From assembly GCA_003665825.1 (NCBI GenBank), contig QPFY01000009.1, forward strand, positions 682,001 to 746,000: 64,000 nucleotides of DNA. Reading direction: 5' to 3'. A program made the translations under genes and the position numbers. Under the pieces are notes generated by a model, which was given only the letters and a program-made list of their open reading frames with translations, was not told the DNA's origin and made no database searches. Within the stretch, counting starts at the first letter, position 1. Each line of letters starts with the position of its first letter. This document shows positions 1-11,080 of the stretch, one piece after another. This stretch comes from Microbotryum silenes-acaulis (lineage: Eukaryota > Basidiomycota > Microbotryomycetes > Microbotryales > Microbotryaceae).

Positions 1-1867
1 TGACCCCTTGAGCCAAGGCGACCTCATCACTCCAATTGAGCGTGCAAGACGACCAACGGCAATACTGTTTCCACGCGTCCCCACCGGATTCACGACCCCA
101 TCCGGTGCTCTTGTTGCCGCCGAAAGGAGCGCCGATCTCGGCACCTGAGGTTGAGCCGTTGACGTTGACAACTGCGGAGATGAGGACGGTGGGGGTCAGG
201 TTAGCACGCTGAGACTTTTGGGTGTTTCTCGGCGAAGGAGGTGGAGGTTGGGTCAACTTACTTCCGGTGTCGGAGCCTGCGGGACCGATCCATTGGAACG
301 CGGAGGACATGTCTTTCGTGAATAACGTCGAGGACAATCCTTGTTCAACCGCATTGTTGAGCTCGATCGCCTCCTCCAAGGTATCGAATGTCGAAATATA
401 GAGGACTGGTAATAGACGGTTCCTACTCAGCTTTGCGCGTCGAGTCTGCCTAGCAAACGTTCGCAAACTCACTCGGCGCGAACGTCTCCCTCTTCATCAC
501 CTCGGCCTTCGTGGCATCCTTGAACCTGACGATCGTCGGCTCGACCCAGTTGCCGCCCTTGAATTCACCCCTCATCTCCTTCGTCCTCCCACCAACGATG
601 ATCTCCCCTCCTTCCTTCTTGGCATCCTCAATAGCCGCTTTAAACTTTTGTACGCCGTCTTGACCATGTAGAGGACCGACGAGGGAAGAGTCGTCCAGGG
701 GATCACCGATACGATTCGAGGTGGAGATATAAGCCTTCCTGAGTTGCTCGATGAAGGAATCGGCGATGGAGAAATGGAGGAAGAGACGACGTGTGGTCGT
801 GCACCTTTGCCCGGCTGTTCCGAGCGCGGCAAAGAGGATCGATCGGAGGGCCAGAGGGATGTTGGCGTCGGGCAGGACGATGGCGGCCTGGAAAGTCGCT
901 CGACAGAGGACACCATCAGAGCAGATCCTTGCTCTCATCGTCTGGTGCGGTGACTCACATTATTTCCACCAAGTTCCAGGATGGACTTGCTGAACCTCCC
1001 CGCCACGGCCATCGACACTTCTCTCCCTCTCGCCTCTGATCCGGTGAAGCTGATCAAATCGACCCTCTTATCATTGACGAGCTTCTCCCCAACCTGCGCA
1101 CCACCACAGACCAAACTCGCCAACGCGCCTGAATGACCATGGGCTTCAAAAACCTTGCTCATCAATTTCGTCATGGCGATCGCGGTCAATGGCGTCGAAG
1201 GCGAGGGTTTCCATACCATCGCGTTGCCCGTGATCAACGAGAGGGCCAAGTTCCATCCTGCGACAGCGACGGGGAAATTGAAAGCCGTGATGCAACCGAC
1301 CACGCCAAGAGGGTTCGAAACTTCGGTGATGAAGTGTTTCTCCCTCTCCGAAGGGACGACACTGCCCCCGATCGATCTAGATAACCCGACCGCATAATCC
1401 GCGACGTCGATGATCTCTTGTACCTCTCCTTTACCTTCGGAATAAATCTTACCCATTTCCAACGAGACCAAAAGACCCAAATCGTCCTTGTGATGACGCA
1501 AGGTTTGAGCGATCTCACGAAGCAATAGCCCTCGAGTGGGTGCGGAGACGTTGCGCCAAGAGAGGTAGGCTTTTCGAGCCGAGCTGATCACGCGTTCGGT
1601 GTCCTCCGGGGAGGCTTGGATCACTTGGGCGATCGTTTCCCCTGTTGAGGGGTTGATGGATTTGATGAGCGGGCCCGAGGCTTGGAAGGAGGTGCCATCG
1701 TAGACGCCTGCGTTGGGACTTGAAGAGGAGAGGCCCAAGCGCGAGAGGGCCGAGGAAGCCACCGAGGACAACGTACGCGACGCCGAGTAGGACTGACCCT
1801 CACCCATTCGCAGGCTGGAGGAGGGAGAAAGTGCCACGACTAGACGACGACGAGTGAGGTGGATCAT
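1..1867 (-). CDS. ALDH7 (antiquitin)-type aldehyde dehydrogenase, 3' end outside window
   Basis: NAD(P)-dependent aldehyde dehydrogenase of the ALDH7 family, which oxidises semialdehydes such as alpha-aminoadipic semialdehyde. Exons on the minus strand: 1867-959, 887-473, 405-262 and 171-1; all junctions are GT-AG and keep frame. Seen in the translation: a Ser/Arg-rich N-terminus that could be a mitochondrial presequence, the [15 protein letters not shown] stretch, SFTGSEA of the nucleotide site, ELGGNN holding the general base Glu (split by intron 1), GQRCTTTRR with the catalytic Cys, ETFAPILYI across intron 2, and [19 protein letters not shown] near the C-terminus. GGNN and GQRCTT favour ALDH7 over other ALDH classes. 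The last codons lie beyond position 1, so the end is truncated by the window. Substrate and location in the cell are inferred from the family. Confidence 0.93.
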
Positions 1868-2352
1868 CGTGTGATGTTGGAGGCCTGGGAGAGGGAATCA
1901 GAAGGGAGGACGGTAGTGATAAGCTCAGCAGGGGGGAAAGGGACGGAGGAAGAAAAGCGACGACTCGTCCAGACGGGATGCCTTGAGCGCACCATGTGGG
2001 GGTTTGCGCGGTCTTGGCCCAAGAAAGCGTTTCGGGACTCGACCCGTGCCGAAGCTTGCCGCGTTCGACCACGGTGTACGCACTACATCAGGTGGGGAGG
2101 TATCGATGGGCTAAAGTATGTCGGGTCAGGGGTTCCAGACTTTAGCCAAGAGGCGAAAACGGGTTGTAGGTTTAGCTCTGGAGATGCATGTGCCGAGCTT
2201 GCTTCCTCGTTCCCGAGACCGCTCGAGGCGAACTTTTTTCGCCGGCCCAACACCGAGGCGCGCGACTGCAGGACAACACGGTTCCGGGTACAAAGGGACG
2301 GGGTTTACTACTGACGATATGAAATGGGTAATGCTACAGACACAGAAACTAT
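1868..2352. other. intergenic, ALDH7 promoter side
   Basis: About 485 bp between the ALDH7 start and the 3' end of the next minus-strand gene. Short open frames on both strands have low-complexity or incoherent translations. No RNA gene or repeat recognised. Confidence 0.5.
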
Positions 2353-3641
2353 TCATACACTGGCCATGACGGTGTCGCCCATCGCATCTTGTTCCACCTT
2401 GAGTGGGCTCGTTCCGACGGCGCCTCCAGCCTCGTCCGGGTCGGCTGGCAGAGTCCCCGCTGATCCGCTGGGCAATGGTGCGACCGATGGTGAGGCTTGC
2501 GACAAGAGCACAGCAGGGGACAAAGGGTCAATAGAAGGTGATTGCGACATCGCAGTGCCTCCTGCTGTGCCTGTTGGACCAGGTGTGACGTCGATGACGG
2601 GCGGCGGGGGTGGGGGTGGGTTAAGTGATGTTTTGTACGCCGCGTAGTCGGACTTGGGATGGCCCTCCCACGTCGGAAGCTTGAGCCAGCCTCCTCGAAG
2701 TGATTTTATCGCAATAACAGCTCTGTTCCATCTCCTCGGCGCGGGTGTCCTCGTTTCGAGGGGGAGGGCAGGGAGGAAAGGGGCCGCTCCGGAGGCTTTG
2801 ACCGCGGGTGCGCCGGGAAGGGATGGGGCGATCGGGAACGAGGCCCGAGGTGTCGAGATTTCGATGGGGGCTGGTAAGGAGACCGAGTCGAATGCAGACG
2901 AGTCCGCGGGGTTCACGGGTCGTGGCGCTGTGCGCATACGTCCTTTCGTGGGTCAGCTCGGCGGTTTCAGATGGATCGGGCCCCACTAGTGCCCGTGAAA
3001 GGCACGGCACCAGGGCAAACGCACGCAATGGCTGTCCGGCGACGATCGTTCTGCAAGAGTGTTTGGTTAGCTGCTTGGTCCATCTAGATACCCGCAAACG
3101 AAAGCACATACCCCTTGAGCCCCTTCCTCCAGTGCTTGCCCGGTCCAGCTTCTCCCGGAGCTCGTTTCACCGTCGGCTTGCGCTGCTTTTTCTTGGGTGG
3201 TGCATCGCCCGGTCCGATTGACAAGGCGACGGAGCTCGCTCTCGAGCTGGTAGAGGTGGTGATGGGGGTTGGAGGTGCGCTGCGATTACCACTGCCACTG
3301 GGCGTGGGAGCGAGTGGGATAGGTGCTGACGTGCTCGGCTGAGCAAGTGGAGCGGTCGAAGTCCAGGGTGAGCTGGAGGGGGAAGCGTACGGGGCTGGAG
3401 TGGGAATGAGGAACGTCGCAGCGGAAGCTGGAGGAGTGGGGTGGGGGTGGGGGTGGGGGTTGGGGCTGGAAATGCTGATGGAGGTGCTGGCTGCCGCATG
3501 TGAACTGGCGCCACCGAGTCGAAAGGTGAGCTTGAGGGGAGCGCTCGAGGAGGAGGACGACGTCGACGTGACCGCGCTCAGCGCGGACCGTTGGAGTGGT
3601 GCTGGTGCGGTTACGCCATCTTGGGAGTGGTTCGGGTCCAT
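2353..3641 (-). CDS. IES4: INO80 chromatin-remodelling complex subunit Ies4-like protein
   Basis: Small, low-complexity nuclear protein resembling Ies4, a subunit of the INO80 nucleosome remodeller. Exon 1 (3641-3112) encodes a Ser/Pro/Ala-rich region and a basic patch (PPKKKQRKPTVKRAPG, then GKHWRKGLKG). The last exon (about 2942-2353) carries RRWNRAVIAIKSLRGGWLKL followed by PTWEG, which resembles the 'RRWEKKGF-x-IKSFTG-x-x-W-PTW' signature I associate with fungal Ies4. The frame joins only if a 26-nt micro-exon (3050-3025) lies between them, with donors GTATGT and GTGCGT; the acceptor of the last exon could be 2942 or 2927. The tail is Pro/Ser/Ala-rich. The assignment rests on one short motif plus the basic patch, so it is tentative. 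Confidence 0.55.
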
Positions 3642-3972
3642 GTCCGCACTCGTTCGTTGTGGTGGGATGGTACGAGCGTGGAATGTTCAGAGAATCCAAC
3701 CGCGGTCAAAGCACGCGACGCGCCTTGGCCGCCTTTCTCAGCGCCTTGTCAGAGCTTGTCAGTGCCTTGTCTCACCCTGTCTCACCAGGCAGCCGACGAC
3801 GAGAGACGAGGGGCCGTACTATCTTCCGTACTCTCGCGCGGCTCTCCTGCGTGCGCTTCACCATCACCGGCGGCTCTTTCGCGGGGCTCTTTCCCAGCGA
3901 TCGACTTGAGCGCGCTCAACCCAAACGCCAAACGACGTCAGCGCGGTGTCGGGTCGGGTGTGCAACGTCGTA
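3642..3972. promoter_or_regulatory. divergent promoter region IES4-like / POM152
   Basis: A 331-bp spacer separates the two divergent start codons and must hold both promoters. No specific factor site stands out by eye. Confidence 0.4.
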
Positions 3973-6900
3973 ATGGCCGTCGTCGCGCCAGTCGAAGCAG
4001 CTCCACCCTCATCATCAGCTGGTCGAGCAACAGCCAAGACGGCCAGCTCTGCGTCTCCCCCACGATCACCTCGGATACCACTCGATGTGCTCGATGCACC
4101 CACCCAGCGACTGTGTAGGTGCACTCACTCACAACCTGTCGTCATGGACTCAGCTCAATCCAGCGCAGGGTCGTTGCGATCAAAGCGCTATCCACGGAAC
4201 CACAAATCACTTCGAAACCCACTCACTAAGCCTTCTGCTGCATCCTACAGATGTGGTCGCGTCACTGGTGCTGCTGCAGGCGTTCAAGCTCTCGCAGGTC
4301 GTCTTTCCCTCCTCCTCCTCGCCAGCCTCGACCGCTCTGCTCGACTGGGACGGCCTCTTTCTCGGATCCAAGCTGGTCAAGTGGATCAGTTTCGACCTCG
4401 CCTTTGTCGCCTTTGTCGTATGGCTCAGCGTACCTCGGTTCGACGCGGGGTGGAAATTGCCGATGCTGCTCCGGCTCGTGCTCGTCGCGAGCGATTACAT
4501 CCTCTTTGGCCAGTGGAAGGTCAGTCTACGTAGCATCCACATCGCTGCAAACTGCTCACCCAAACGCTTAATGTCCACAGTTCTCGGTGTCCCTCCTGGT
4601 GCCCTCCACGATATCGTCGCTGCTGAGCACCACTCTCTCGACGACCGAAAAGTCGGTGCGGATATCCTCCGTCATCGGCACAGACCGATCCCATCTCCGC
4701 GGTGAATACACCGTCCATATTCTCGCCGTGTCGTGAGTGTTACCAGCGTTCGATCACGACTCAAACTCTGATGCTGATCAGCTCATCACGTCCCACAGCA
4801 CGGCCCATCTTGATACCTCGTCGCTCTCCAAATACTGCCTCACCTCCTCCTCCACCGAGACAATACACCTGCCTCTGCGCATCAACAACACCCTGCCCTC
4901 CAAGATCGTCTACTCGATCAAGAAACCCGGCTCGGGCGAACCTCGTCTGGTCACGCTCACTTCGGCCGACCTCGTGCAAGCATCATCATCCGGTGGGCGA
5001 ACGACTTCGCGCAAGCAAATCAAGAACGACAGCGGTGCGCGCGATGAAGACGATGACGACGATGATGTCGATGCGACATTAGCATCCTGGGGTGCATTGG
5101 TTCCCTCATCATCTGCTTCGTCCCAAAAGGAGAGCTCATCAGCTTCCGGCTCGGCTTCGTCGACCGATCGGGGAGCCTCCTCGACCGAGAACCTCTACTA
5201 CATCCCCATCAAAGAGGTCGGAGAAATTCGACTCGAATCCGTACACGACGCCGACGGTACACCCATCAAGATCCGTCGTCATCGTCTGGCTTCAGCCTTG
5301 GCCAACAACCCTTTGACTTCGCCTTTGTCGAGCCTCGCTTCCGACGATCGCATCAAGATCATCACTTGCCCACGTGCGGGATTGTGGGGACCCAAGGAGA
5401 GTCATATCTGTTCGACCGAGGCGGCGTCGTGGGACTTGGGCTTGAGCGTCAAGGGAAAGCAACCGCTGAGTGTGAGGTGGTACTCGAGGGAAGGTGAGGT
5501 CGGCACCTTGACGAGCAAAAAGATCGAGGATGGGATCGAAGGGATCGTCTCCCCTTCCGAGGCACAAGATAACGTCATCATCCCCGTCCCGATGAACGTT
5601 TCGCTTACGAACGCGGCGACGAGGGGAGGCAAGACGACCTTCTTCTTGGAACGAGTTACCGACGCGACGGGGAACGAGGTTGTATTCTCGAATCATCAAA
5701 CGGAGGAAGGAGGATCTCATTCGAAGAAGAAGAGCCCTGAAAGTCGAGGGATCCTCAAGGGAATGTCGGACTCGAGATCCGTGACGGTGCATCGACCACC
5801 CGAAGTACAATTCGTCGGAGCCTGCGGAAAAGGCGACGACGTCAACCTGTTGCAAGGCAAGACCGCGGCGTTGAATTTGCGATTGACCGACGTGGAGGCT
5901 CAGAATGGAGCGGCGGAGGGGTGGAAGATTGTGGTGAGGTTCACGTCGGAGCAAGGGCATGTGAGGGAGCAGGAGATGCCGACGACGGTCGCGCCTGTGC
6001 AACTTGCTGTAAACGAACCAGGGGTGTATGAGATCGTTAGCGTCAAGAGCAAGTGGTGTCAGGGGAGCGTGTTGGTGCCGAGTTCGGTGAGTCGACGGCG
6101 GTAGTTTACTGAGAATGACTCGCAGACCTGACAGTCCTGCGATAACTACCACAGTGCACCGTTGTCTCGCAACCTCTCCCATCGCTCACGACGTCGTTCA
6201 AACCCATTCACGATGTCTGCAATCTCGAGGTCGGGTCGATCGCCACGCTCCACATGACGGGCAAAGCGCCTTTCACGATCCACTACGAACTCGTCTCTGC
6301 CGCTGCTCCCCATCGACCCACACGTATGAGGCATCGTATCTTGCATGCGCGCGACGAACTTCGACTCGAGCCTCCCGGTCCAGGCGAATGGGAGTACCGC
6401 TTCCTTCGCGTCGCGGATGCGAATTATCCCGATGGGATCGATCTAGCGAACGACGATCCGACTTACCGTACGAAGCAAAGGATCGACCCGATCAGTGATG
6501 CGGCCTGGGTCAACCCGAGGGAAAGAAAAATTGTCCATTCGTGCGAAGGGGAATCGTTGGAGGTTCAGGTGGATCTCAAGGGGGCTGCGCCTTGGGAGAT
6601 TGAGTACTCGCTTGTTGGGCAGGGAACGAAGAAGGTGGGAGCGATCAAGACGCAGAGGTATGCTTTCGAGGTTGCGGTGCCGAGTAGTGTTGCGAAGAGG
6701 GGTGGACAGTTTGCGATTTCGCTTGGTACGTCGAGTGACTGTCGTCGCCGCCGGAGCTTCTACTGATAGGATTGTGGACCCGTGCACCCGCAGAGAGCGT
6801 CAAGGATGCGAACGGATGTCGACGCACGCTCAACACCGACGATCTCATCGTCGATGTGCGAAGGACCAAGCCAACTGCACGCTTCCACGGCGCCGAGGGA

Positions 6901-8575
6901 GCTCGCTCGATCACGATTCGCGACAACGAGAACGCTCGCATCCCTCTACGACTGACGGGCGAAGGACCCTGGACCGTAACGTACCGACCGCCTTCGATTG
7001 GCTCGACTCCGAGTGTACCTATGCAGTTCAAATCGTCTCGACCGAACGTCGACCTTGACATCGAGAACCCTCGACCGGGGACGTACGAGCTCTTGGGCGT
7101 GCGCGACTCGTACTGCCCTGGCGATGTCTCGGAGACGGATTGGTCCGTGTCGATAATTGAGCGGCCTTCTTTGCAAATCGTTGAAGGGCTCAAAGGCAAC
7201 ACCCTCGTCAAGAATGGTAGCATCATTCGCCGAGGGGTTTGCGAGAACGTCGTCGATTCCACCTCGATCAGGTTCAAGGGAAAGGCCCCGTACAAGGGTG
7301 TCTACACCCTGACCAAGGGAGGACATGCGAGCGAAAAGCTTCCTCGGACGCTGGCGTCGATCCAGTCGACTGCGGATCTGACCCTCTTCACTGGAGCTGC
7401 GGGCCACCACACGTACACCTTCACTGGCGTGGGCGATTCCGTCTACTCGAATCCGTCAGAAAGAGGACTGGTCGCACCGACGGGCGGTCGATCCGGCGTC
7501 GTTCGCATCGAGCAAGATGTCTGGCCTCTACCCTCGACTAAGTTCACCCATGGTCCCAAGCAGGGCTTTTGCATCAAGGACAAGATCGAGTCGCGTGGCT
7601 CGGATGATCTCATCTTGCACCTTGAAGGTACACCACCTTTCAACATCGAGATCGAGGTCAAGGACGAGGGGCATCGCCATACCAAGGAGTTTGCGATCGA
7701 CCGGATTAATAGTCACGATTGGCCCGTCTCGGTTTCGTTCCGGATCGACTCGCCTTCACCGCATACCATCACCGTTCGAAGGGTCGTTGATGCCCATGGA
7801 TGCGAACGTACGCTGGCCGGGTTGGCCGACGCGTCGGTGACTTTGTCCGTCGCAGAGATCGCGTCGATCACTCCTGTATTGCCCACCATTGATGCCTGCC
7901 TGGGCGAGACGCTTGACTACATCGTACAAGGTGCTCCCCCCTTCACGGTCAAGTACGAGTTCGAGGGCAAGGCCCATTCGGCGGCGTTGACGATGAGCAA
8001 ATTCTCGCGACTCGCTAGCGCACCGGGAACGTTCAAGATCGTCAGTGTGGGGCATGAGAATGATCAGTGTCGATCCAACGATGTGGATCTGTGAGTTCAG
8101 ACTTCCTGCTGTTCATCTGACAATCCAGCGTGCGTTGCTGACGACGGCGCTTCAATTCGCTCTTAGGTATAAGAAGATCCACCCGATCCCGACGGCCTCC
8201 GTCTCGGAAGGGGACTCGATCGTTATTGATATCCGAGAAGGGGATCAAACTGAGATCGTGTTTAGCTTTACGGGGACACCGCCTTTCTCGTTCACGTATT
8301 CGCGTCGACGGCCGCAGGATCGATCCAAGGATAAGACCGTGTTGGAGACGCATACTGTTGTGTGAGTTGTTCGACATACTCGGTACGTGCCTTGGGCAAC
8401 CAAGCTGACACGTCTGAGATGGCTGCAATGTCTTCACAGAGGTATCACGGAACACAAGTACTCCATTTTAACGAGGCAAGAAGGGACGTGGTCCGTTTCC
8501 TACATCGCCGATCGGTACTGCTCTTGGCCTTTGGCTGCGAAAGCAGGATCGTCGGATGCGATTGTCAAGGCTTGA
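3973..8575 (+). CDS. POM152: nucleoporin POM152, nuclear pore membrane ring protein
   Basis: Integral membrane nucleoporin that forms the lumenal ring of the nuclear pore. Exons: 3973-4114, 4251-4519, 4581-4732, 4799-6086, 6155-6725, 6794-8090, 8167-8361, 8440-8575. All joins keep phase and give 1,349 codons, close to yeast Pom152 (1,337 aa). The N-terminus is short and Ser/Pro-rich with IPLDVLDAPTQRLYVVASL leading into a hydrophobic segment (about residues 48-66), followed by further hydrophobic stretches (ISFDLAFVAFVVWLSV, LLRLVLVASDYILF). The rest is the repeated immunoglobulin-like lumenal array, with recurrent 'G-x-P-F-x-I-x-Y' and 'V-x-D-x-x-GC-x-R' elements, e.g. GKAPFTIHYEL, VKDANGCRR, VVDAHGCER and C-terminal SYIADRYCSWPLA. 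Start chosen at 3973; an in-frame ATG at 3946 would add nine residues. A decayed partial copy lies at 10.7-11.1 kb. Confidence 0.95.
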
Positions 8576-8629
8576 GTATGGGGAAACGAATAGAGTGTAA
8601 TTGCATGCATGTAATTGAAATCTGAAAAC

Positions 8630-9300
8630 CCTGATGAAGCTCTCGTGAACCTGATTGGGCTGTCGGCTGATTCGGAACAGGACGCGTGCAATTTCTGTCC
8701 GACCACACAGCCACACGCTTCGTAGCTTTTGCAAACCATGAAGTCTTCGAGTCCACTTCATCGAGCTTGAGCAACTGACGCAGTCTCGCCTGCACCCTCT
8801 CCATTTTGAGCTTTGTGCGAGTCCCCTTGAGGGCCTCCGCATCCGGGTTCCAAACGTAGTCAGGGGGGTACCCTTGGGTCAAAGAAGACCAATCCCTCAA
8901 TTCCGGCGAGCGTTTACCGAGGACAGACAGCAGAGTGTTGCACGGGTAAGAGGGTGAGGGCTTTTCTCCCAGAGAGCGCTGTGTGCGTCGTAGAAGCTGA
9001 AGTGACCCAGGCCGTCCTCGACCGACTCGGGAGGGAAGTAGAGCGTTCTCCAAAACCCGGTCTCGCGGCAAGAAGAAAAAGCTCAGCACGTACCTGAACC
9101 AATAGGTAGCCGACTCTAGGTCGATGCACAAGGTGGGGCCCGGAACGAGGCAACCTAACAACGGGAGAACGGTCAGCCAATACAGCGCGCCGAGTGGGGC
9201 TGTCTCGGTGTTGTAGGTGAGAAGCCCCGCATCCCCTCTTGCTACGACCGGTTCCGCCTCCTAGTCGACGAGTACGAGGTGCTCTTGGTGATGGAGTTCG
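8630..9300 (-). pseudogene. possible decayed gene of unknown function
   Basis: The minus strand holds coherent peptide stretches in different frames: LTYNTETAPLGALYWL with DLESATYWFRYVLSFF (about 9240-9080), FPPESVEDGLGHFSFYDAHS (about 9040-8980), and GYPPDYVWNPDAEALKGTRT with a helical Lys/Arg-rich tail (about 8870-8740). They could be joined by short introns (for example GTAAAC...CAAG near 8920-8870), but I found no start codon or full model. I do not recognise the family. It may be a real small gene with unusual splicing or a remnant broken near the adjacent TIR element. Confidence 0.3.
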
Positions 9301-9428
9301 TGGCTAAGCGATAGATGGCGATGGTGGACTCATACCGGCATCGTGGACACCAGCCAGAACCATGCGCTTACTCCTTCTGCTGTGATGTAGGAACGAATGC
9401 CTGTCTTTTGACTCCACACCGTCAGCGC

Positions 9429-9467
9429 TATGGGCCGCCGTTTGGGCAACAAATGGATCTGCGCGCG
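9429..9467 (+). repeat. left terminal inverted repeat
   Basis: Begins TATGGGCCGCCG and matches the reverse complement of 10658-10696 over all 39 bases before the two ends diverge. Confidence 0.85.
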
Positions 9468-10657
9468 GGCCTCCCCGCGCGCGCAGAAATATGGATATGC
9501 GCGCGCCGCCGAACGCTTCTGCGCGCCCGCGACTCGTCTAGCCTCGTCTCCGGTCGTTCACGCGCGCGACTCGCGCGGACTCGCGCGGCCGCCTTCTTCC
9601 ACACACACACCGCCCCCACGTCAACCTTGTCCAGTTATTCCCCGCTTTCATAACGACTCTGTTTCACTCAACAGCTTTCAACTGCCATCATGAGAAAATT
9701 AGATGGCATCATTCCGACTTGGGAGAGGGAGTTGGCCGCCAAGGGTGCAAGTACGTTGCAAGCTGGGAGCTCTTTGAGCCCTCCTGATTCAGGCTGGATC
9801 AGACTTCCAGTGCTGATGTTTGATATACGATTCTGCTGCTGCATACCAAGACTCTTGGCCGGGAGCACCAGTGCAGGATTTGTCGGGCCACCCCGACAAA
9901 TAATTATCTGGAACGAGCCCTACTAGTTCTCTGGAACTCAATGGAGCCCGAGTGCCCAGCCCTGAGCCTCCGAGTCGAACGCTTTCAACAGCCGCACCAC
10001 CAACCCAATGCACCATAGCAATGCCACTATTTGCAAATAAAGCTTAGCAATCGGAGCAAACGCCCTCCTGCCAAGAAAATGAGTTCCACACCGCGGAGTA
10101 AAAAGGCAAACCTCCTCCGCGTGGTGTCGGTTCCCGCGCAAGTAGAAAAAGTCGCGAGCGTGTGAGCGTTTCCGGTCGCGCGCATCTGCGATTCTGCGAG
10201 CGTGAGAACTGTTTTGGGAGCGCGTGTAAGCAGCTTCCGAGGCGCGCAAAAAGCGGGGAGTGCGGGGTACGGAATTTAGCTATGAAAATTGAATAAATCA
10301 AGATCATTTTTTCGATTTTCTTTTTCTTTTTGGAAAAATGCCAAAAAGCGCGTAGATTGAGTAGATTGCGCGCGCATGAGCGCGCTGTAGCGTGTGTAAT
10401 GTCCCGTCCGTGCGCGGATACGGTGGGGCGAGCGAGTCTAACAGTGAGCGAAACGCGCGTGGACCGCCAATAGGGGCCAGAAACAGATGTTTTTCCTGGA
10501 AAGCGCGCAACCCCGACGGTTCCAGAGCGCGTTAGAGACCAAAAGTGCGTCCAAGAGATGCAAAGCTGTGAATGACGCGCGTATGAAGGCCCTTTGGCGC
10601 GCAATTGCACGATTTTCGGCGCGCGTACAAACGAATCGTAACGCGCAAGTAGCCCCG

Positions 10658-10696
10658 CGCGCGCAGATCCATTTGTTGCCCAAACGGCGGCCCATA
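10658..10696 (-). repeat. right terminal inverted repeat
   Basis: Reverse complement of the left terminus over 39 bases; the flanking hexamer CAGCGC follows directly. Confidence 0.85.
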
Positions 10697-10734
10697 CAGC
10701 GCGGCCCATCTCGACCCTTCTTTGTCTGTCTCGG

Positions 10735-11080
10735 TGCAGCCTCACTTGCTCGTCGAAGGAGACGGCGGCGAGAAATGCGCTTTCCCTTGCTTTGTTCCCA
10801 GGTCGTCTACTCGATTAAAATGTTCGTCTGGGAACAAGACTCGGATGGTGACCCTCACATCAGCCGCCCTTGTTCAAGGGCGTTTTCACCGGTCGGGGAA
10901 CGATGTTTCTGAAACAGATCAAAGTTTACACATTGACCATAGGAGATCATGCGAGCGGGAAGCTGCACCGTACGCTCGTTTCGATCCGGTCGACGGTGGA
11001 TTTGACCCTCTTTAACGGAGCTGCGGGTCGCCACGTATACTTTTATTGGCACGGGTGGTTTCGTCCGCTCGTGTCCCTCG
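10735..11080 (+). pseudogene. degenerate POM152 fragment
   Basis: Same-strand, internally deleted copy of POM152 pieces. The segment near 10790-10870 resembles exon 4 around 4900-4985 (VTLTSAALVQG here, VTLTSADLVQA in the gene). The segment near 10900-10925 (DVSETDQSL) resembles 7120-7145 (DVSETDWSV). The segment 10925-11075 (VYTLTIGDHASGKLHRTLVS here) resembles 7300-7450 (VYTLTKGGHASEKLPRTLAS). The pieces sit in different frames with indels, so no protein can be made. It starts about 40 bp beyond the right end of the TIR element. Probably an old local duplication that decayed. Confidence 0.8.

Larger units (their letters stand above)
9429..10696. mobile_element. 1,268-bp TIR element, apparently non-autonomous
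   Basis: Element bounded by 39-bp perfect terminal inverted repeats and flanked on both sides by CAGCGC (9423-9428 and 10697-10702), which looks like a 6-bp target-site duplication. The interior is rich in GCGC runs plus an AT-rich tract near 10290-10345, and has no coherent transposase frame; the long minus-strand frame 10044-10745 has an incoherent translation and runs out of the element. This fits a MITE or deletion derivative of a cut-and-paste transposon. The superfamily is not identifiable from the termini by eye. Confidence 0.75.

Noticed and set aside
1859..2314. 151-codon plus-strand frame upstream of the ALDH7 gene
   Set aside because: No recognisable motif; overlaps the expected promoter of the minus-strand gene.
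3167..3699. Overlapping Pro/Thr-rich frames on both strands
   Set aside because: Shadow frames of the low-complexity first exon of the Ies4-like gene.
9428..9619. Small frames over the GC-rich left part of the TIR element
   Set aside because: Low-complexity Arg/Ala/Ser translation typical of GCGC-rich non-coding DNA.
10044..10745. 233-codon minus-strand frame in the TIR element, possible transposase
   Set aside because: Translation is Arg/Ala/Leu-rich without any transposase motif, arises from GCGC-rich DNA, and the frame runs out of the element.
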